A stretch of DNA of 64,000 nucleotides from Saccharina japonica (Eukaryota; Sar; Phaeophyceae; Laminariales; Laminariaceae), in the NCBI GenBank assembly GCA_008828725.1, contig MEHQ01003033.1:62001-126000 (forward strand). The letters are read 5' to 3'. Shown in pieces: positions 49,456 through 59,883 of this stretch. Both the position numbers and the translations under genes were made by a program. The notes under the pieces are model-generated. The model had not been told where the DNA came from and made no database searches. It saw nothing but the letters and a program-made list of their open reading frames with translations. Positions within the stretch are counted from its first letter, which is position 1. Each line of letters starts with the position of its first letter.

Positions 49456-50550
49456 CAGTCCTTACATATATGTACATGTATATGTGCATACCAGGTACCG
49501 CATAGAGCAGTGGTACTCGAACCCACTTCAAGACCAACCTCGGGACAGGCAGTCTAAGTGGTCTTATCTCCATGTCTGGACTTATCTGGGATAAGACCAG
49601 AATGGTCTTAAAATCGGGGTAAAAATGTTATGCACGTGATTTCTCGTAACTACGTATTAGTACACGACTTATTAATAGTAGACTTGAACGCCGGCTGAGA
49701 TCGACCGCCACGCCCCCGAAAGTCACACAGCGTAACCCCTATAGCACTGTCGGGACTTGTCAGGATTGGACTCCCGTTATGGGGACAGAAGACTCGGAAT
49801 GAGAGTCAGATGTAGGTTCCTGTACAGCAGTGCAGTAGTCACACGAGATAAGGGTGAAACGGATTCGGGGTTTCCTGGTAACGTTCGGATGCTTCCATGA
49901 AACAAACCCAACGCGTAGCAGCAGCAGCAACGCACAGTAAGCAGTAAGCAGTATATCGAAGTATTACACTCAGCTAGCAAATATGAGCTTCGACGAAATC
50001 CTCGAGCTCACAGCTGTTTTTTTTTAATTTTTTTATATAAATGTATGCACAACTAACTGCAGTAACGTGCAAGTTCTCTCTACGGCGTGCGCCGTTGCCC
50101 GCCCGCTGAATGATGGCCCTTGTGAGATTCGTTCCAGGTGTGTTTGAATGCTTGTTTAGGTGCGGCAAATGTCAACAAGCAAATGTATTCCTGTACCGGC
50201 TCCACTTGCTGCTTGGAGTACCCCCAGCGTACTGTCACAAAAACAGGCTGCTGATTTGCCACATCTCAGACATAGACCTACGAACCTGCATGTTTTTTTT
50301 TGTTTTTTTGTGAATAATGGCAACCTGACCTTCACACCCAATCACAATACAAAGTATCTCCGCTGAAGTCTGGCCCCTCCCAGCCCGTACGAAATATTTT
50401 ATATCATGAAGAACAATGCACACATGCACGACAAAAACAACCACGGAATAGAGCTCGTCCAGTACAGGCAGTACCTGCTCAGTACGCGCTACTCACATGT
50501 AACGGGAGGTGCCGAGCTCAATACTTCGTAGTAGGCGGTTTCCCCCCGAA
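49456..50550. other. Non-genic DNA
   Basis: At 49,508 the sequence CAGTGGTACTCGAACCCAC resembles one end of a hAT-type element, and palindromic TGGTCTTATC...GATAAGACCA words follow. No matching other end was found. Nothing else is recognised. Confidence 0.35.
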
Positions 50551-50552
50551 TT

Positions 50553-50692
50553 AACCCATTCAGAACTCAAAAAGTTATATCACACTAATTCCAAGTAGTT
50601 TGTACCCAATTACGTGAGACCAGAACTGAAAAACTTATCCCACACTAATTCCAAGTATTTTGTCCCCAAAAACGTGGGACCAGTTAAGACCG
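50553..50692. mobile_element. TTAA-flanked short repeat family G, two tandem units
   Basis: Two units contain CAGAACT, ACACTAATTCCAAGTA and TTTGTCCCCAAAAACGTGG. The left edge is TTAACCCATTCAGAACT. A single copy at 63,379-63,466 ends AGTTCTTAAGGGGTTAA, giving inverted CCC/GGG ends next to TTAA. This resembles piggyBac-type MITEs (inference). Confidence 0.65.
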
Positions 50693-51850
50693 GGTTTGGC
50701 GACAGGAGGCGCACATGTCTTACCCGCAGGTTTAAAGCTGGACAGACGATTTACTTAGGCCTGGTCTTGTCCATCCGAAAGTCTTAAACCGGAGGGTGTA
50801 CCAAGATTGCGCTCCCCCTGAGACGAATCTCAGAGCCGATTTTCTCCTAACCAGGGGGGCGCACACAACGACTATCATACGGGTATAGCGTCGTTGATAA
50901 GATATCGTCGAGATATTTCCGTCCCTCTCGGCGTTTGTTTGCACTCTCCCCGTCACCGAGTAAATCAGCTTTGCAATTCGCCGAGGGTGTGTCTTAGCTT
51001 GCGTGTATACGGTAGGTAGATAGGTAGGTACTCGTAGTGTTCTAGCAGTGGTTTCGACGGCAGTAGCATGATTATATACGGAGCGGTATCGGTATTCCGT
51101 CCCATCTACGGCAGCAGCAGTAAAGCACCAACACCACCACCGCCGCCGAACGATCACAACAGACGCGCTGCTCCTTGAACTTGTCTAACCTCAGACTGTC
51201 CCGAGATCCGAGACTTGCTGCACGCTGCACGCCACCAACAAACGATACGTATCGTAGATACAGCAGTAGTGGGTGCTACCAGCCATGAGTCATCGAGTCA
51301 TGAGTCATGGGTACGAAGCTACGATATATACGTGCATGCGTTCATACATGCGTTTCGAAATCGGCACAATTTTGAAAAACGAGAACATGCCCACCGACGG
51401 CGTATACGAGCACGTATACGGCGTATAATACGTACCTGGCAACTCTCCTATAATACACCGCCGTACGAAAAGCGCTATCATATACCAAGGTACCTGGGAC
51501 CTGGTACCTGGTACCTGGTACCCGGTGCCGAATATCATTCGCGGAGCATGTTCCCGTCCAGAGTATACTCCTACATAGCCTCAGATTGTGTTCTCCTCAT
51601 ACATACAGACGGGATATACATCCTGCATGAGGACATACAAAACCCGTAAAATACCCGCGATCGAAGTATCACACTCAGCTTGCAAAGATGAGTGCAATCG
51701 ACGAAACCCTCGATCTCTCACAGCTGTTGTTTGTCATTTTTGAAATATTTAGATGTATGATATACTCGTCTCTTGTGTCCGTACGTACAGTAGTAGTACC
51801 GGTATGTCCTGTCCGTGCCTCAGGCTAGGTTACAGCTATTACTAGAGCTG
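50693..51850. other. Non-genic DNA
   Basis: A 141-codon - strand frame (50,732-51,157) has ordinary composition (RIAKLIYSVTGRVQTN) but no recognisable domain. TACCTGGTACCTGG-type words are dense at 51,430-51,530. No gene can be supported. Confidence 0.35.
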
Positions 51851-51995
51851 CGACTCGGCAGAAATTCGCGACTTAATACCAAATCGGTGGGTGCAGTTAG
51901 CCAACTAACTGGGTTTAGTCGGCAAGTCAGCTGGCAAACCTAGCTCATGGCCAGCCGACTTGCTGGCTTAAGCCAGGCGAGCGAAGCGAGCGAAA
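51850..51995. repeat. Remnant of the 59,884-60,905 element family
   Basis: It has AGCTGCGACTCGGCA, TTTAGTCGGCAAGTCAGC and CAGCCGACTTGCTGGC, which echo the TIR region of the hAT-like element. Ends are degraded. Confidence 0.45.
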
Positions 51996-52015
51996 TCACC
52001 CACCCACCCCCCCCC

Positions 52016-52210
52016 CGCGGCGAAACAGGAAGGGGATAAGATTAGCAAAAAGATTATTTGTTCGTAGTATATGGAAACAACGTAATGAGCGCCCCAAGTG
52101 TTGGAGGTGTCTCTATTAGGAGTAGGAACGATGCTCCGTCTCGAAAGGGATGCGTGGTCAATGGTCAAATGACTAAGGCAAGCAACGAATGAGTACCCCC
52201 CCCCCGCCCC
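52016..52210 (+). repeat. Repeat family H, copy 1
   Basis: It shares TATATGGAAACAACGTAATG, TGTTGGAGGTGTCTCTA, GGAGTAGGAACG, TCTCGAAAGGGATGCGTGG and AAGGCAAGCAACGAATGAGT with 56,530-56,695. It ends at a C tract. Confidence 0.85.
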
Positions 52211-52652
52211 TCGGCCGAGGGAACCCCGGCCCAAACTACTGTAGATAAATGTATACCCTTGTCAACAATCCTTCCAACAAGTACAAGTGTGGAAACCCAA
52301 TAATTCGGATAGTCGATACCTCAGGGGAACGAGCAACTAATTACTGCTGTAGTCCGACAAATACCTACTGCTTGCTTTAGTTGGTGACCCTAAGTCATGC
52401 CGACCCACAGCGCGGAAAGCTGCGCCTTGGAACTTGGAACAGGCGTTGTAACGGTGCTTTCAGATATATATACATATGAAGCCTGTGTACCTGGTGAACC
52501 GTGTACTACCTTGGTGCAACATGGTTTTTGGAAATTTCGAAATTTCGGCCCTGGATGGGCCATATGTATGTTGTCCGCAGCGGTGCATACAGCAGTGCTG
52601 CTGTAGTGTTGTATACCAGATATGAATGCTGCAACAGGCTAAAGCGTAGATC

Positions 52653-52967
52653 TGCGAATCGCCATGACTTAAGTCACCAACTAGAGTTACTACTACAGTA
52701 GTACGTAGTCGGACTTTTATTTAGTATTTTCCTGGAGGTGCCGACTACAAAATACAACAGAGTAGCATCCGACTTTATTGGGTTTCCATAGTTATAGGAG
52801 GGGTTGTTGAATGCAGGTACTCGTCGTACATCTTCTTTTGGGTGGGACCCCCATTTCCCGGGGAGGCTTGATTTTGGCTCGCTTCGATTTTGCCCAACTT
52901 TATGCCGACAAGTCGCCTGGCCGTCAGCTGGCTTCGACAGCCGACTTGCCGACTTTAGTCGGCTACT
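52653..52967. mobile_element. Diverged relative of the hAT-like element
   Basis: CATGACTTAAGTCACCAACTAG, GTCGGAC, GAGGTGCCGACTA and TATTGGGTTTCC-like text match the left end of 59,884-60,905 in order. TTGCCGACTTTAGTCGGCTA matches its right end. The internal part is deleted and no transposase remains. Confidence 0.65.
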
Positions 52968-53075
52968 ACGGGGGAGCATAGTAAACATGACCTACGGTAT
53001 ACACACAAACCTATATGTGTCCCTAGCTTCACTAAAAATAAGTGGTCCTATTTACTATGGTCCCCCGTAATAGCT
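52968..53075. mobile_element. Foldback family F, copy
   Basis: TACGGGGGAGCATAGTAAAC...GACC and GGTCCTATTTACTATGGTCC...CCGTA are inverted arms around about 50 bp. Confidence 0.8.
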
Positions 53076-53458
53076 GGCCAACTTTTCGTGGGTGTTGCTG
53101 TCAAAGGCATACATACAAATTCTTGTCATTTCTGTCCCTGAAATAACGTTTTCCCTACGTATATAGCAAGCAGACGGTTGCACACGGGCCGATTTGCGGT
53201 TCGTCGTCTATTCCCGCCGACTCGCAGCTCTATCTATGAAAGCATCATATCTACGCATACGCATACAGCAGTCCGTTCAAAGCAATGAGGCATTATTGCG
53301 CTATCATAGGCAGTCGAAACCTGCGAATAGCATGCTCTTGATATTACCGTCTGTATGATATGATACTGCTACGTACTGCTGCTGCTGCTTTCTGCTAACT
53401 ATATACCCTGCTTTTTTTACCCGGTATTTGTATCGCACAAGGTTAGCCGGTCGCCCTG

Positions 53459-53708
53459 GTGGTGTTGTTGTGTTTTTTTTTTTGTTCATCCCATTTATTA
53501 TGTTCGCCCTTCCTTTATCTCTCCTTCCTATTACGAGGGGCCGTAGTAAGTAGGACTAAGTCATGTTCGTAACAATAGGGAATTATATAGGTTTTTGGGT
53601 GCATCGTAGGTCCTATTTACTAGTGTTTACTATGGTCCCCAGGAATAGCCGTAACTCAGATCCGGGGTCATAAAGTAGGCTCTTCTCCCTCCTCCCCCAC
53701 TACATTAT
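53459..53708 (-). mobile_element. SINE fragment split by a foldback
   Basis: On the - strand, the tail (53,459-53,532) and body end (53,650-53,708) of a SINE are separated by the family F element at 53,533-53,649. The break is at the same TA in ACGACTAGGGAGG as in the 48.5 kb copy. Confidence 0.75.
53533..53649. mobile_element. Foldback family F, copy inserted in a SINE
   Basis: TTACGAGGGGCCGTAGTAAG...AGGAC and GGTCCTATTTACTAG...ATGGTCCCCAGGAA are inverted arms. Confidence 0.78.
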
Positions 53709-54034
53709 TTTTTTTTTTCGTCCATCCCATTTCTTATCTTCGCACTTCCGTCTTTCTCCCTCCCTATTAATTGTCGTAACTCAGATCTGGGGTTATTATT
53801 TATTTTCTTCTCCCTCCTCCCCCACTACGGTTCTTGCTTTGCATTTTTATCGCGAGAAGATTTCAGCACTTTCTTCCCTCGTCAACTCTCGTCGAATTTT
53901 GCTTACCCACGCTATAATATGCGCTCTCGACAGTCGGTGTCATTTGAGAATAAAAACCTCCATGGGGAGAATGGAACCCTCGGCATCCGGCCCAAAAGGC
54001 TTCGTGGCTACCAGTTAGACCACCGGGGCGACCG
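53709..54034 (-). mobile_element. tRNA-derived SINE, full-length copy
   Basis: On the - strand: head GGTCGCCCCGGTGGTCTAAC with A-box TGGTCTAACTGGTAGCC, a degenerate B-box, the body with GCGATAAAAATGCAAAGC, and a tail of A. It lies directly downstream of another SINE fragment, so it was probably inserted into that tail. Confidence 0.88.
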
Positions 54035-54060
54035 GCTATTACTACGTACATAGCAGGCAA

Positions 54061-54218
54061 AGATGTCGGGAGACATGTCAAGCAAGGCAAAACGTGCGCT
54101 GTCAAGGGTGTAGGGCCGACGTGTTTCACACTAAAACCTAGTACTTTGGTGTCAGTCATGGCATGTCAAGGCAAATCTGCTGTCTGTCAAGGGTTGAAAG
54201 TCCTGTCTCCCGACATCT
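54061..54218. mobile_element. MITE family C, intact copy
   Basis: 158 bp with perfect 15-bp inverted ends AGATGTCGGGAGACA and TGTCTCCCGACATCT. The interior has GTCAAGCAAGGC...GTCAAGGG palindromic pairs. It lies between two SINEs. Confidence 0.85.
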
Positions 54219-54548
54219 ATGATAGCAGGTATCCACGAAGAATGCTAAGGTTAAAGTGAGGGGTTCGAGTCTCCGTATGGAGATTTTTATTCTCGGTTGA
54301 CACCAACTGCTGCTGCTGCTGTCGAGAGCGGCGCCTATTTTCGCGTGGGTAGGCACAGTTTGACGAGAGTCGACGAGGGAAGAAAGTGCTGAAATGTTTT
54401 CGCGATAAAAATGCGAGGCAGGTACCGTAGTGGGGAGGGGGGGGAGAAGAGCCTACTTAGTGACCCGTGATCTGAGTTATGACTAGGGAGGGAGAAAGAA
54501 TAGAATAGAAGGGCGACGATAATAAATGGGGTGTTACAAAAAGAAAAA
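54219..54548 (+). mobile_element. tRNA-derived SINE, copy
   Basis: Truncated head from AGCAGGTATCCACGAAG, B-box GGGGTTCGAGTCTCC, conserved body and a degraded AAAAAGAAAAAAG tail. Confidence 0.85.
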
Positions 54549-55395
54549 AGAAAGAAAGTATTTACATACCAGGTATTTCATATATCATACCTGGTTATAC
54601 TGCTTTACCAGTAGGCTATGGTACAGCCGTAGAAGTACTGCTGTATTGTTCTATAAAAATACAGAACAGACGGCAACAGCAGCAGTAGTACCGGTACGCA
54701 GTCCATGGGTCGGAGTGCATACAGCAGTATGCGTATGCACCTCCTGGGGTACTATCATAATAACAACTCAACTCAGTAAAGGTCGTAGCCTACTGGCATT
54801 TTCGTTCTTGTTTATACAAGAGAGTTCGTACGTTCTGATGGCTTTTGTTTTTCTTTCTGTTTTTCGTAGCTTTGCAACTTGCAACAGTTGTAGTCTGTGA
54901 CTTCGTAAAGAGCCTTTACTGCTGTGATGGTCTAGGCGAAAAAATCCGGCGAAAATAATCAGTGCTGCCCGTGGGTGTTTTTGACGTCGATTGATTGTGT
55001 GTTTTGATGAGTAGAAAAAGGAGTTTTGTATCATGTACACGACCATACCAGACAACACACGCCGATAAATGTGCATGTATTGTATGTACACTACTGTGTA
55101 GTAGCCAGTCAGTACGAGTAGTATCAGTGGCTTGGGTGCTGGTTATGACACAATTGTAGTATCATAGATTCTACTGACTGTTCATTGACACAGGTAGATG
55201 TATCGACTACTGGTATATATTACTGAACCATTGATGATGTGCACATACACGGAAGGCTGGACGAAGGTCTGTATTCTGTGCTGATCGCTTGTTGCGACAT
55301 GCCCATGCATGGCCCTGAACCTGCATATACTATCTGATACTGCTGCTCAAGTCGCTAACGCTCGTACTGCTACTGCTTGTTAAGGCGTTAGTCCG
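54549..55395. other. Non-genic DNA
   Basis: A 124-codon + frame at 54,526-54,900 starts in the SINE tail and has no domain. No gene is supported. Confidence 0.4.
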
Positions 55396-55439
55396 TTGGG
55401 CTCCTGGTAAAAAGGCTAACCGTTCGCCTACCCAAACTA

Positions 55440-55535
55440 AGCCTTTAGCGTACTGTTGCTACTGCTGTTGCTGTGGCTACTGTGGCTACTGTTGTGGCTA
55501 CTGTGGCTACTGCTGTGGCTACTGCGGCTGGCTGC
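55440..55535. repeat. GGCTACTGT short tandem repeat
   Basis: Several units of GTGGCTACTG with CTGCTACTG variants, followed at 55,600-55,690 by palindromic TACTATTAATAGTA words. Confidence 0.75.
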
Positions 55536-55699
55536 CGTCACAATAAGATTGCAGCCTTGCTCAGAAAGTAGCTGCTTCTTGTTGGTCGGCCGCTACTGAT
55601 GTACTACTATTAATATTAATAGTACGTACTATTAATAGTCTACTACGGTACTACAGTATACTACTATTAATACCTCCTATTAATAGTACCTTGCTACTG

Positions 55700-56215
55700 A
55701 TACGTACGTACAGTACTGCAATTCATACCAGCCGATTGGTACTACTGTTACTACTGAAGCGCTGGGTGTAGTGCTCCTATTGGCGCTTTGATGTGGACGA
55801 CCTCGTTTGTCTGTCGCAGCTGGCAACGCGCTCGAACGGCGTAAGCGAAAGAGATAAATAAGGCGGAGCAAAAACAACAACCTGGCAGTACTCGAGGCAG
55901 AAATAATAGCCTACATAGGTTTCCGTCTCTGCTATAATCCGCAGTCGGGCCGGAAACTTTTGCCCCACGACCTGCCATCCTCTCCTTCCTACTCTTCTCG
56001 ACGATAGTAGTGTCACAGCAGTGTCAGTACTACTGCCGCTGCCACGCCCCGCCTGGAAAAAAACAAACAAACAAACAAACAAGAAGCATACATACTATAC
56101 GTCGTTCGGGAGCAATAGCATAGGCTCCACTTATTTGTCGAGCTGGTACCGCGTGCCACCACTGCCGTTTCGTTTCTGTTTTCGTCGATAGCGTTATCAG
56201 TACCCCCGCTAGCAA
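55700..56215. other. Non-genic DNA
   Basis: Nothing recognisable; open frames lack motifs. Confidence 0.35.
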
Positions 56216-56239
56216 TGTCTGCCTGGTCGGTGAAAACCC

Positions 56240-56435
56240 GACATGCTCCGTCCCGGTATTGTAGAGATGCGAGGGTCTATGGTCATACGACTACGGCCAT
56301 ACATGAAAATGAAGTACCCCCCCCCCTCCATCCCGTTCCCTCCTTTCCGTCTCGAAAGGGATGCATGGCCAATGGTTAAATGACTAAGGCAGAAAAAATG
56401 AGTGATAATCTCCGCCCCCCTTGAGTAGGAGAGGA
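56240..56435 (+). repeat. G/C-tract-anchored repeat, copy 3
   Basis: GGTATTGTAGAGATGCGAGGG, CATACGACTACGGCCATACATG, AAGTA then a C run, and TCTCGAAAGGGATGCATGG with AATGAGTGA at the end. It has the same plan as 30,490-30,650. Confidence 0.75.
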
Positions 56436-56529
56436 GGAAAGTAGACGAAGGTGGCATGGAGAAATTTGGTACACTCCGTATATAGTCGCGAAAAAACTGT
56501 CGCTATCTTAGGAGATAGATGGTGGCCAC

Positions 56530-56700
56530 AGGTGGCGAAACAGGAAGAGCAAAACATTTCTACGTAATATATGGAAACAACGTAATGCGCGCCCCAACTG
56601 TTGGAGGTGTCTCTACTCGGAGTAGGAACGGTGCTCCATCTCGAAAGGGATGCGTGGTCAATGGTCCAATGACCAAGGCAAGCAACAAATGAGTAGTAGA
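56530..56700 (+). repeat. Repeat family H, copy 2
   Basis: About 85-90% identical by eye to 52,016-52,210 in the aligned blocks. Confidence 0.85.
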
Positions 56701-56892
56701 AATCTCCACCCCCCTCCCCGTTTCCCCTTTCCGCCACTCTTGGCATCCTCTCCTGCGCGGGGGCGTCGCCAGCTCCTCCCCGCCTCACTCCTGTGCCACG
56801 TCGCCATGAAACATCCAGCCGCTTCTACAAACTCCCGGGTGCATACGTACCACTTGCCACTCTTCTTAGCCGCCGTGGGCGACAGCAACACC

Positions 56893-56895
<3 letters not shown>

Positions 56896-56944
<49 letters not shown>
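56896..56944. repeat. TC dinucleotide microsatellite
   Basis: About 24 uninterrupted TC units. Confidence 0.95.
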
Positions 56945-56949
<5 letters not shown>

Positions 56950-57294
56950 TCCGAACAATGAAGGGGGGCTTTCCGTGGATCCCTCGGTAGCTCGAAAGAC
57001 TTCTGGGATCGTCTCCTTTTTAACAGACATTGGGGGCAGTACGTAGTTGTTTTTTCGAGGTGTGCAGCATGCTGGTAACGTGGACCATTCGGTCTTGGTT
57101 GTTGTTTGTTTCAGTAGAGGTTACGTACCTCCTTTTTTTATTGATATTTTCACTTGTAGGACGAAGCACGATCTACTCTTGAGAGCATCTACCTAAGATC
57201 CTACCCTGCCGTTGTGACATTTTGTGCACGATCTGTATGGTACACCACCCAACCCAGGACACCTGTTCTAGATCATGCACGTTCTAAAGCTCCC

Positions 57295-57420
57295 ACCCGG
57301 GAACGTGAGCTAGATCATACAGATCATACAGAGCATACAAAGCATACAGATCATACAGATCATACATATCAGGGATCCTTCTGCCCTGAAAGCATATCAG
57401 GGATCTTTCTGCCCTGAAAG
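57295..57420. repeat. CATACAGAT repeats and a 28-bp duplication
   Basis: GATCATACAGATCATACAGA units are followed by two copies of ATATCAGGGATC then TTCTGCCCTGAAAG. Confidence 0.85.
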
Positions 57421-58457
57421 GTCTACTACTTACTGCTGTAGATCATGAAGTGGGAATGATCTATCTGATCTATCTGTAGATGATCTGTCCCAAGGTGTGC
57501 ATTCAACTACCCACCGGTTGGTCGAGTACAAGCGTTTTCGGCACGTGTCATTGGTCAACACACACCAACACCAACACAAACACAAAACACACAAACATGT
57601 TTGCAGCCTGCTCCCGCTCGGCGCCCACCCGGTCCCACATCGATCTGATCCCCCCCCCCCCTCCCCCGCCGGATCTTGTTATCCAACCCGCGTGTTCGAA
57701 GTGCTCACGTACTCGGTGCAGGGATATTTATGTAACGGTGTTTGGGAGTCCCACAGAGGAGATATGCGTGTTTCTCTGTGGAGCACTCAACGGTTTGGGT
57801 GATGTCTGTCATCCACTTTATGTTTTTGTTCCTTGTACGACGGTAATATATACAAGGGCTCCGCCCAGCGGGCAGCTGACGCCGCCAGCTACGCTCGGGC
57901 AGTATGTATGCACACATCACGAGGAGCTTCTACATCATGTGTGCCTATCTTTGAGCCGACCCCGACCCAGACTATCCCACCAGTGATCACTTGAATACCG
58001 CGGACCTGAACCTCCCTCCGAGCTGACCCTCTGGGGAAATAATTTTATAATTTTAGCCACCGAGAGGACCACAATAAAAGCAGCATCCCGATCCCAAGCC
58101 GACCGAAATCGAGGCGACGTACTCGTACTTCCAAGCAAATATATAGCACGGCACACTACCAATCAATCAGTAGTATTCGCATTTCGTCCGGTAGGATATT
58201 TCCGGGAAAATTACAGAAGTACAGGTCACTATTAATAATAGTGTGGTCAAGTTTGGGATTGAGGTCAGGGTTAGGGTAGGGGGTATTCGCCCGTACCTTG
58301 ATCCAGCATGTTACCGGACGGTCTGTCAATAGTCCTCCAGTTAATACGAGGCATCCGCATACAGCAACCATGGTGTCGGATAACTTGGTTTATCTGTGCG
58401 ATATCTGTTAACATGAATAATGAATATCCGAAGTATTAATATGGTCTTCCCCCCTGT
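57421..58457. other. Non-genic DNA
   Basis: It has a C tract at 57,648-57,668 and a telomere-like GGGTTAGGGTAGGG at about 58,267-58,280. The frame at 57,480-57,986 crosses low-complexity sequence and has no domain. Confidence 0.4.
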
Positions 58458-58652
58458 GTGTGTGTGTGTTCTTCACATTAAACCTTCCTTTCTACCCGTC
58501 GACATCCAGCACACCCAGTGTCCGTGCCGATTCTTCATCCTAAAAAGGTACCAGTTCTGTGGTCACAAAACTACGACACAGAGATACTACACTCAGTGCA
58601 GTAAGCAGAGCAGACAATGCAACGCCATATACGACAGGCAAGACCTACCCTG
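58458..58652 (+). repeat. Repeat family D, long copy
   Basis: A TG microsatellite, then the core (CTTCACATTAAACC, CCCGTCGACATCCAGCACAC, GTGCCGATTCTTCATCC), CTAAAAAGGTACCAGT and ACGACACAGAGATACTACAC. It is nearly identical to 61,798-61,956 and to the reverse complement of 40,445-40,635, so these spread recently. Confidence 0.88.
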
Positions 58653-58769
58653 CTAGCAATCCAGGTGCATGCAAGAGAAAAAAAGAGAAAAAAGAAAAAA
58701 GCGAAAAGAAAAAATAATAAAAAGTAAATATACTGAAGCAAATCAATAATCAAGCAACCAAATAAAAAG

Positions 58770-59540
58770 CATGACAAAAAAAGAAAGAAAGTGTCGTGTG
58801 CTACATCATGACTCAGCAGTTTCGGTTTCTACTAGTGGAACCACATCCCTACGATCACGTCGTTCCATTTGGTTGACCCCCGATTTTACTCTAGTATTCT
58901 TGTACGCTTTCACCGATCCTATAAATAAAGTATTGTATCAGTGGAGGCTTCCTGCCCCAGCCAGTGGTCCTACCCATACTTTCTTGGACTCTTGAACTAT
59001 CCGTTGACCATTTGGCTGGGGTTTGATAACTCTTTCCTGTCCATGGTCTAACCCAAACTTACAGTACAACAACTCTACCGCGGAGTGCGCACGGAAAAGA
59101 TTCCGTGAAAGGCTGGCCAGTTGTAAATCGATTACTGCCGCGCAGTCAATGTCCCGCCGCCGTCTGGAGGCATCTGTCGTGTTTTAGATAGAACACCATC
59201 GTCAAGACCTACTCGTGGTTGCCCTTACACACTTCCATGACACTTCGTTCGTATTCAAGCTCCTGGTCTTTATTATATCTGCTACCGCCGTAGCCCAAGC
59301 ACGGAGCCCCGCTGGAACGGGTGCCTATGCGCCGCATCGGGTCGGTAATAGAGATAATCGTGCCAACTGTCAGGCGTAGACGACCTCCTGTAATTAGTAT
59401 GAAAATCAGAAACGCGAGTTTGTGATATTGCTGTCGTTTGAAATAGCACGACGGTGTCAAACGAAATGATATCGGCGTTAATCGTCTGTACCCGGGGTGG
59501 CTGTGTAGGGCCTGTCGCTCATTCCACCGTAGGGGCTTGA
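58770..59540. other. Unexplained low-repeat segment
   Basis: Composition is balanced and free of simple repeats. On the - strand, 59,209-59,460 reads LAFLIFILITGGRLRLTVG and then GYGGSRYNKDQELEYERS before a stop. The + strand has short frames at 58,771-58,995. The look is of decayed coding sequence, possibly a transferred organelle or viral fragment, but no family was recognised. Confidence 0.3.
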
Positions 59541-59875
59541 CTACATTATAGTATAGGCGCCGTGTGGTGTGACTGGTTCAGCTTCTCAAGCGAATAACTA
59601 ACGGTTACAATGCTCACTTTGCTCGCGCATTTATTTTTAGAACTAGCTCCTAAAACGTCTATGTTGCGGCGGATTGAGAGGTACGTAACGTAAAATACGT
59701 ACGTAGCGGAATGCCTCCTAGGACCGTGCAACTCCAGCCAGTCTAGAAGGCTCTTCTCTCTCTCAGTCAAAACAAAAGCCAAACACACACAATACCAAAG
59801 AGGGAAAAAGGAAGAGAACTTGAGCACGAGTGACTGAGTACCGAGTCTAAGCATAGCGGTCCTTGCCGTAAGGTA

Positions 59876-59883
59876 TCGTTTGA
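59876..59883. repeat. 8-bp target-site duplication, left
   Basis: TCGTTTGA directly before the left inverted terminus. It is identical to 60,906-60,913. Confidence 0.93.

Noticed and set aside
57480..57986. 168-codon + strand frame
   Set aside because: It crosses AC-rich and poly-C tracts, has no domain and no homologous copy in the window.
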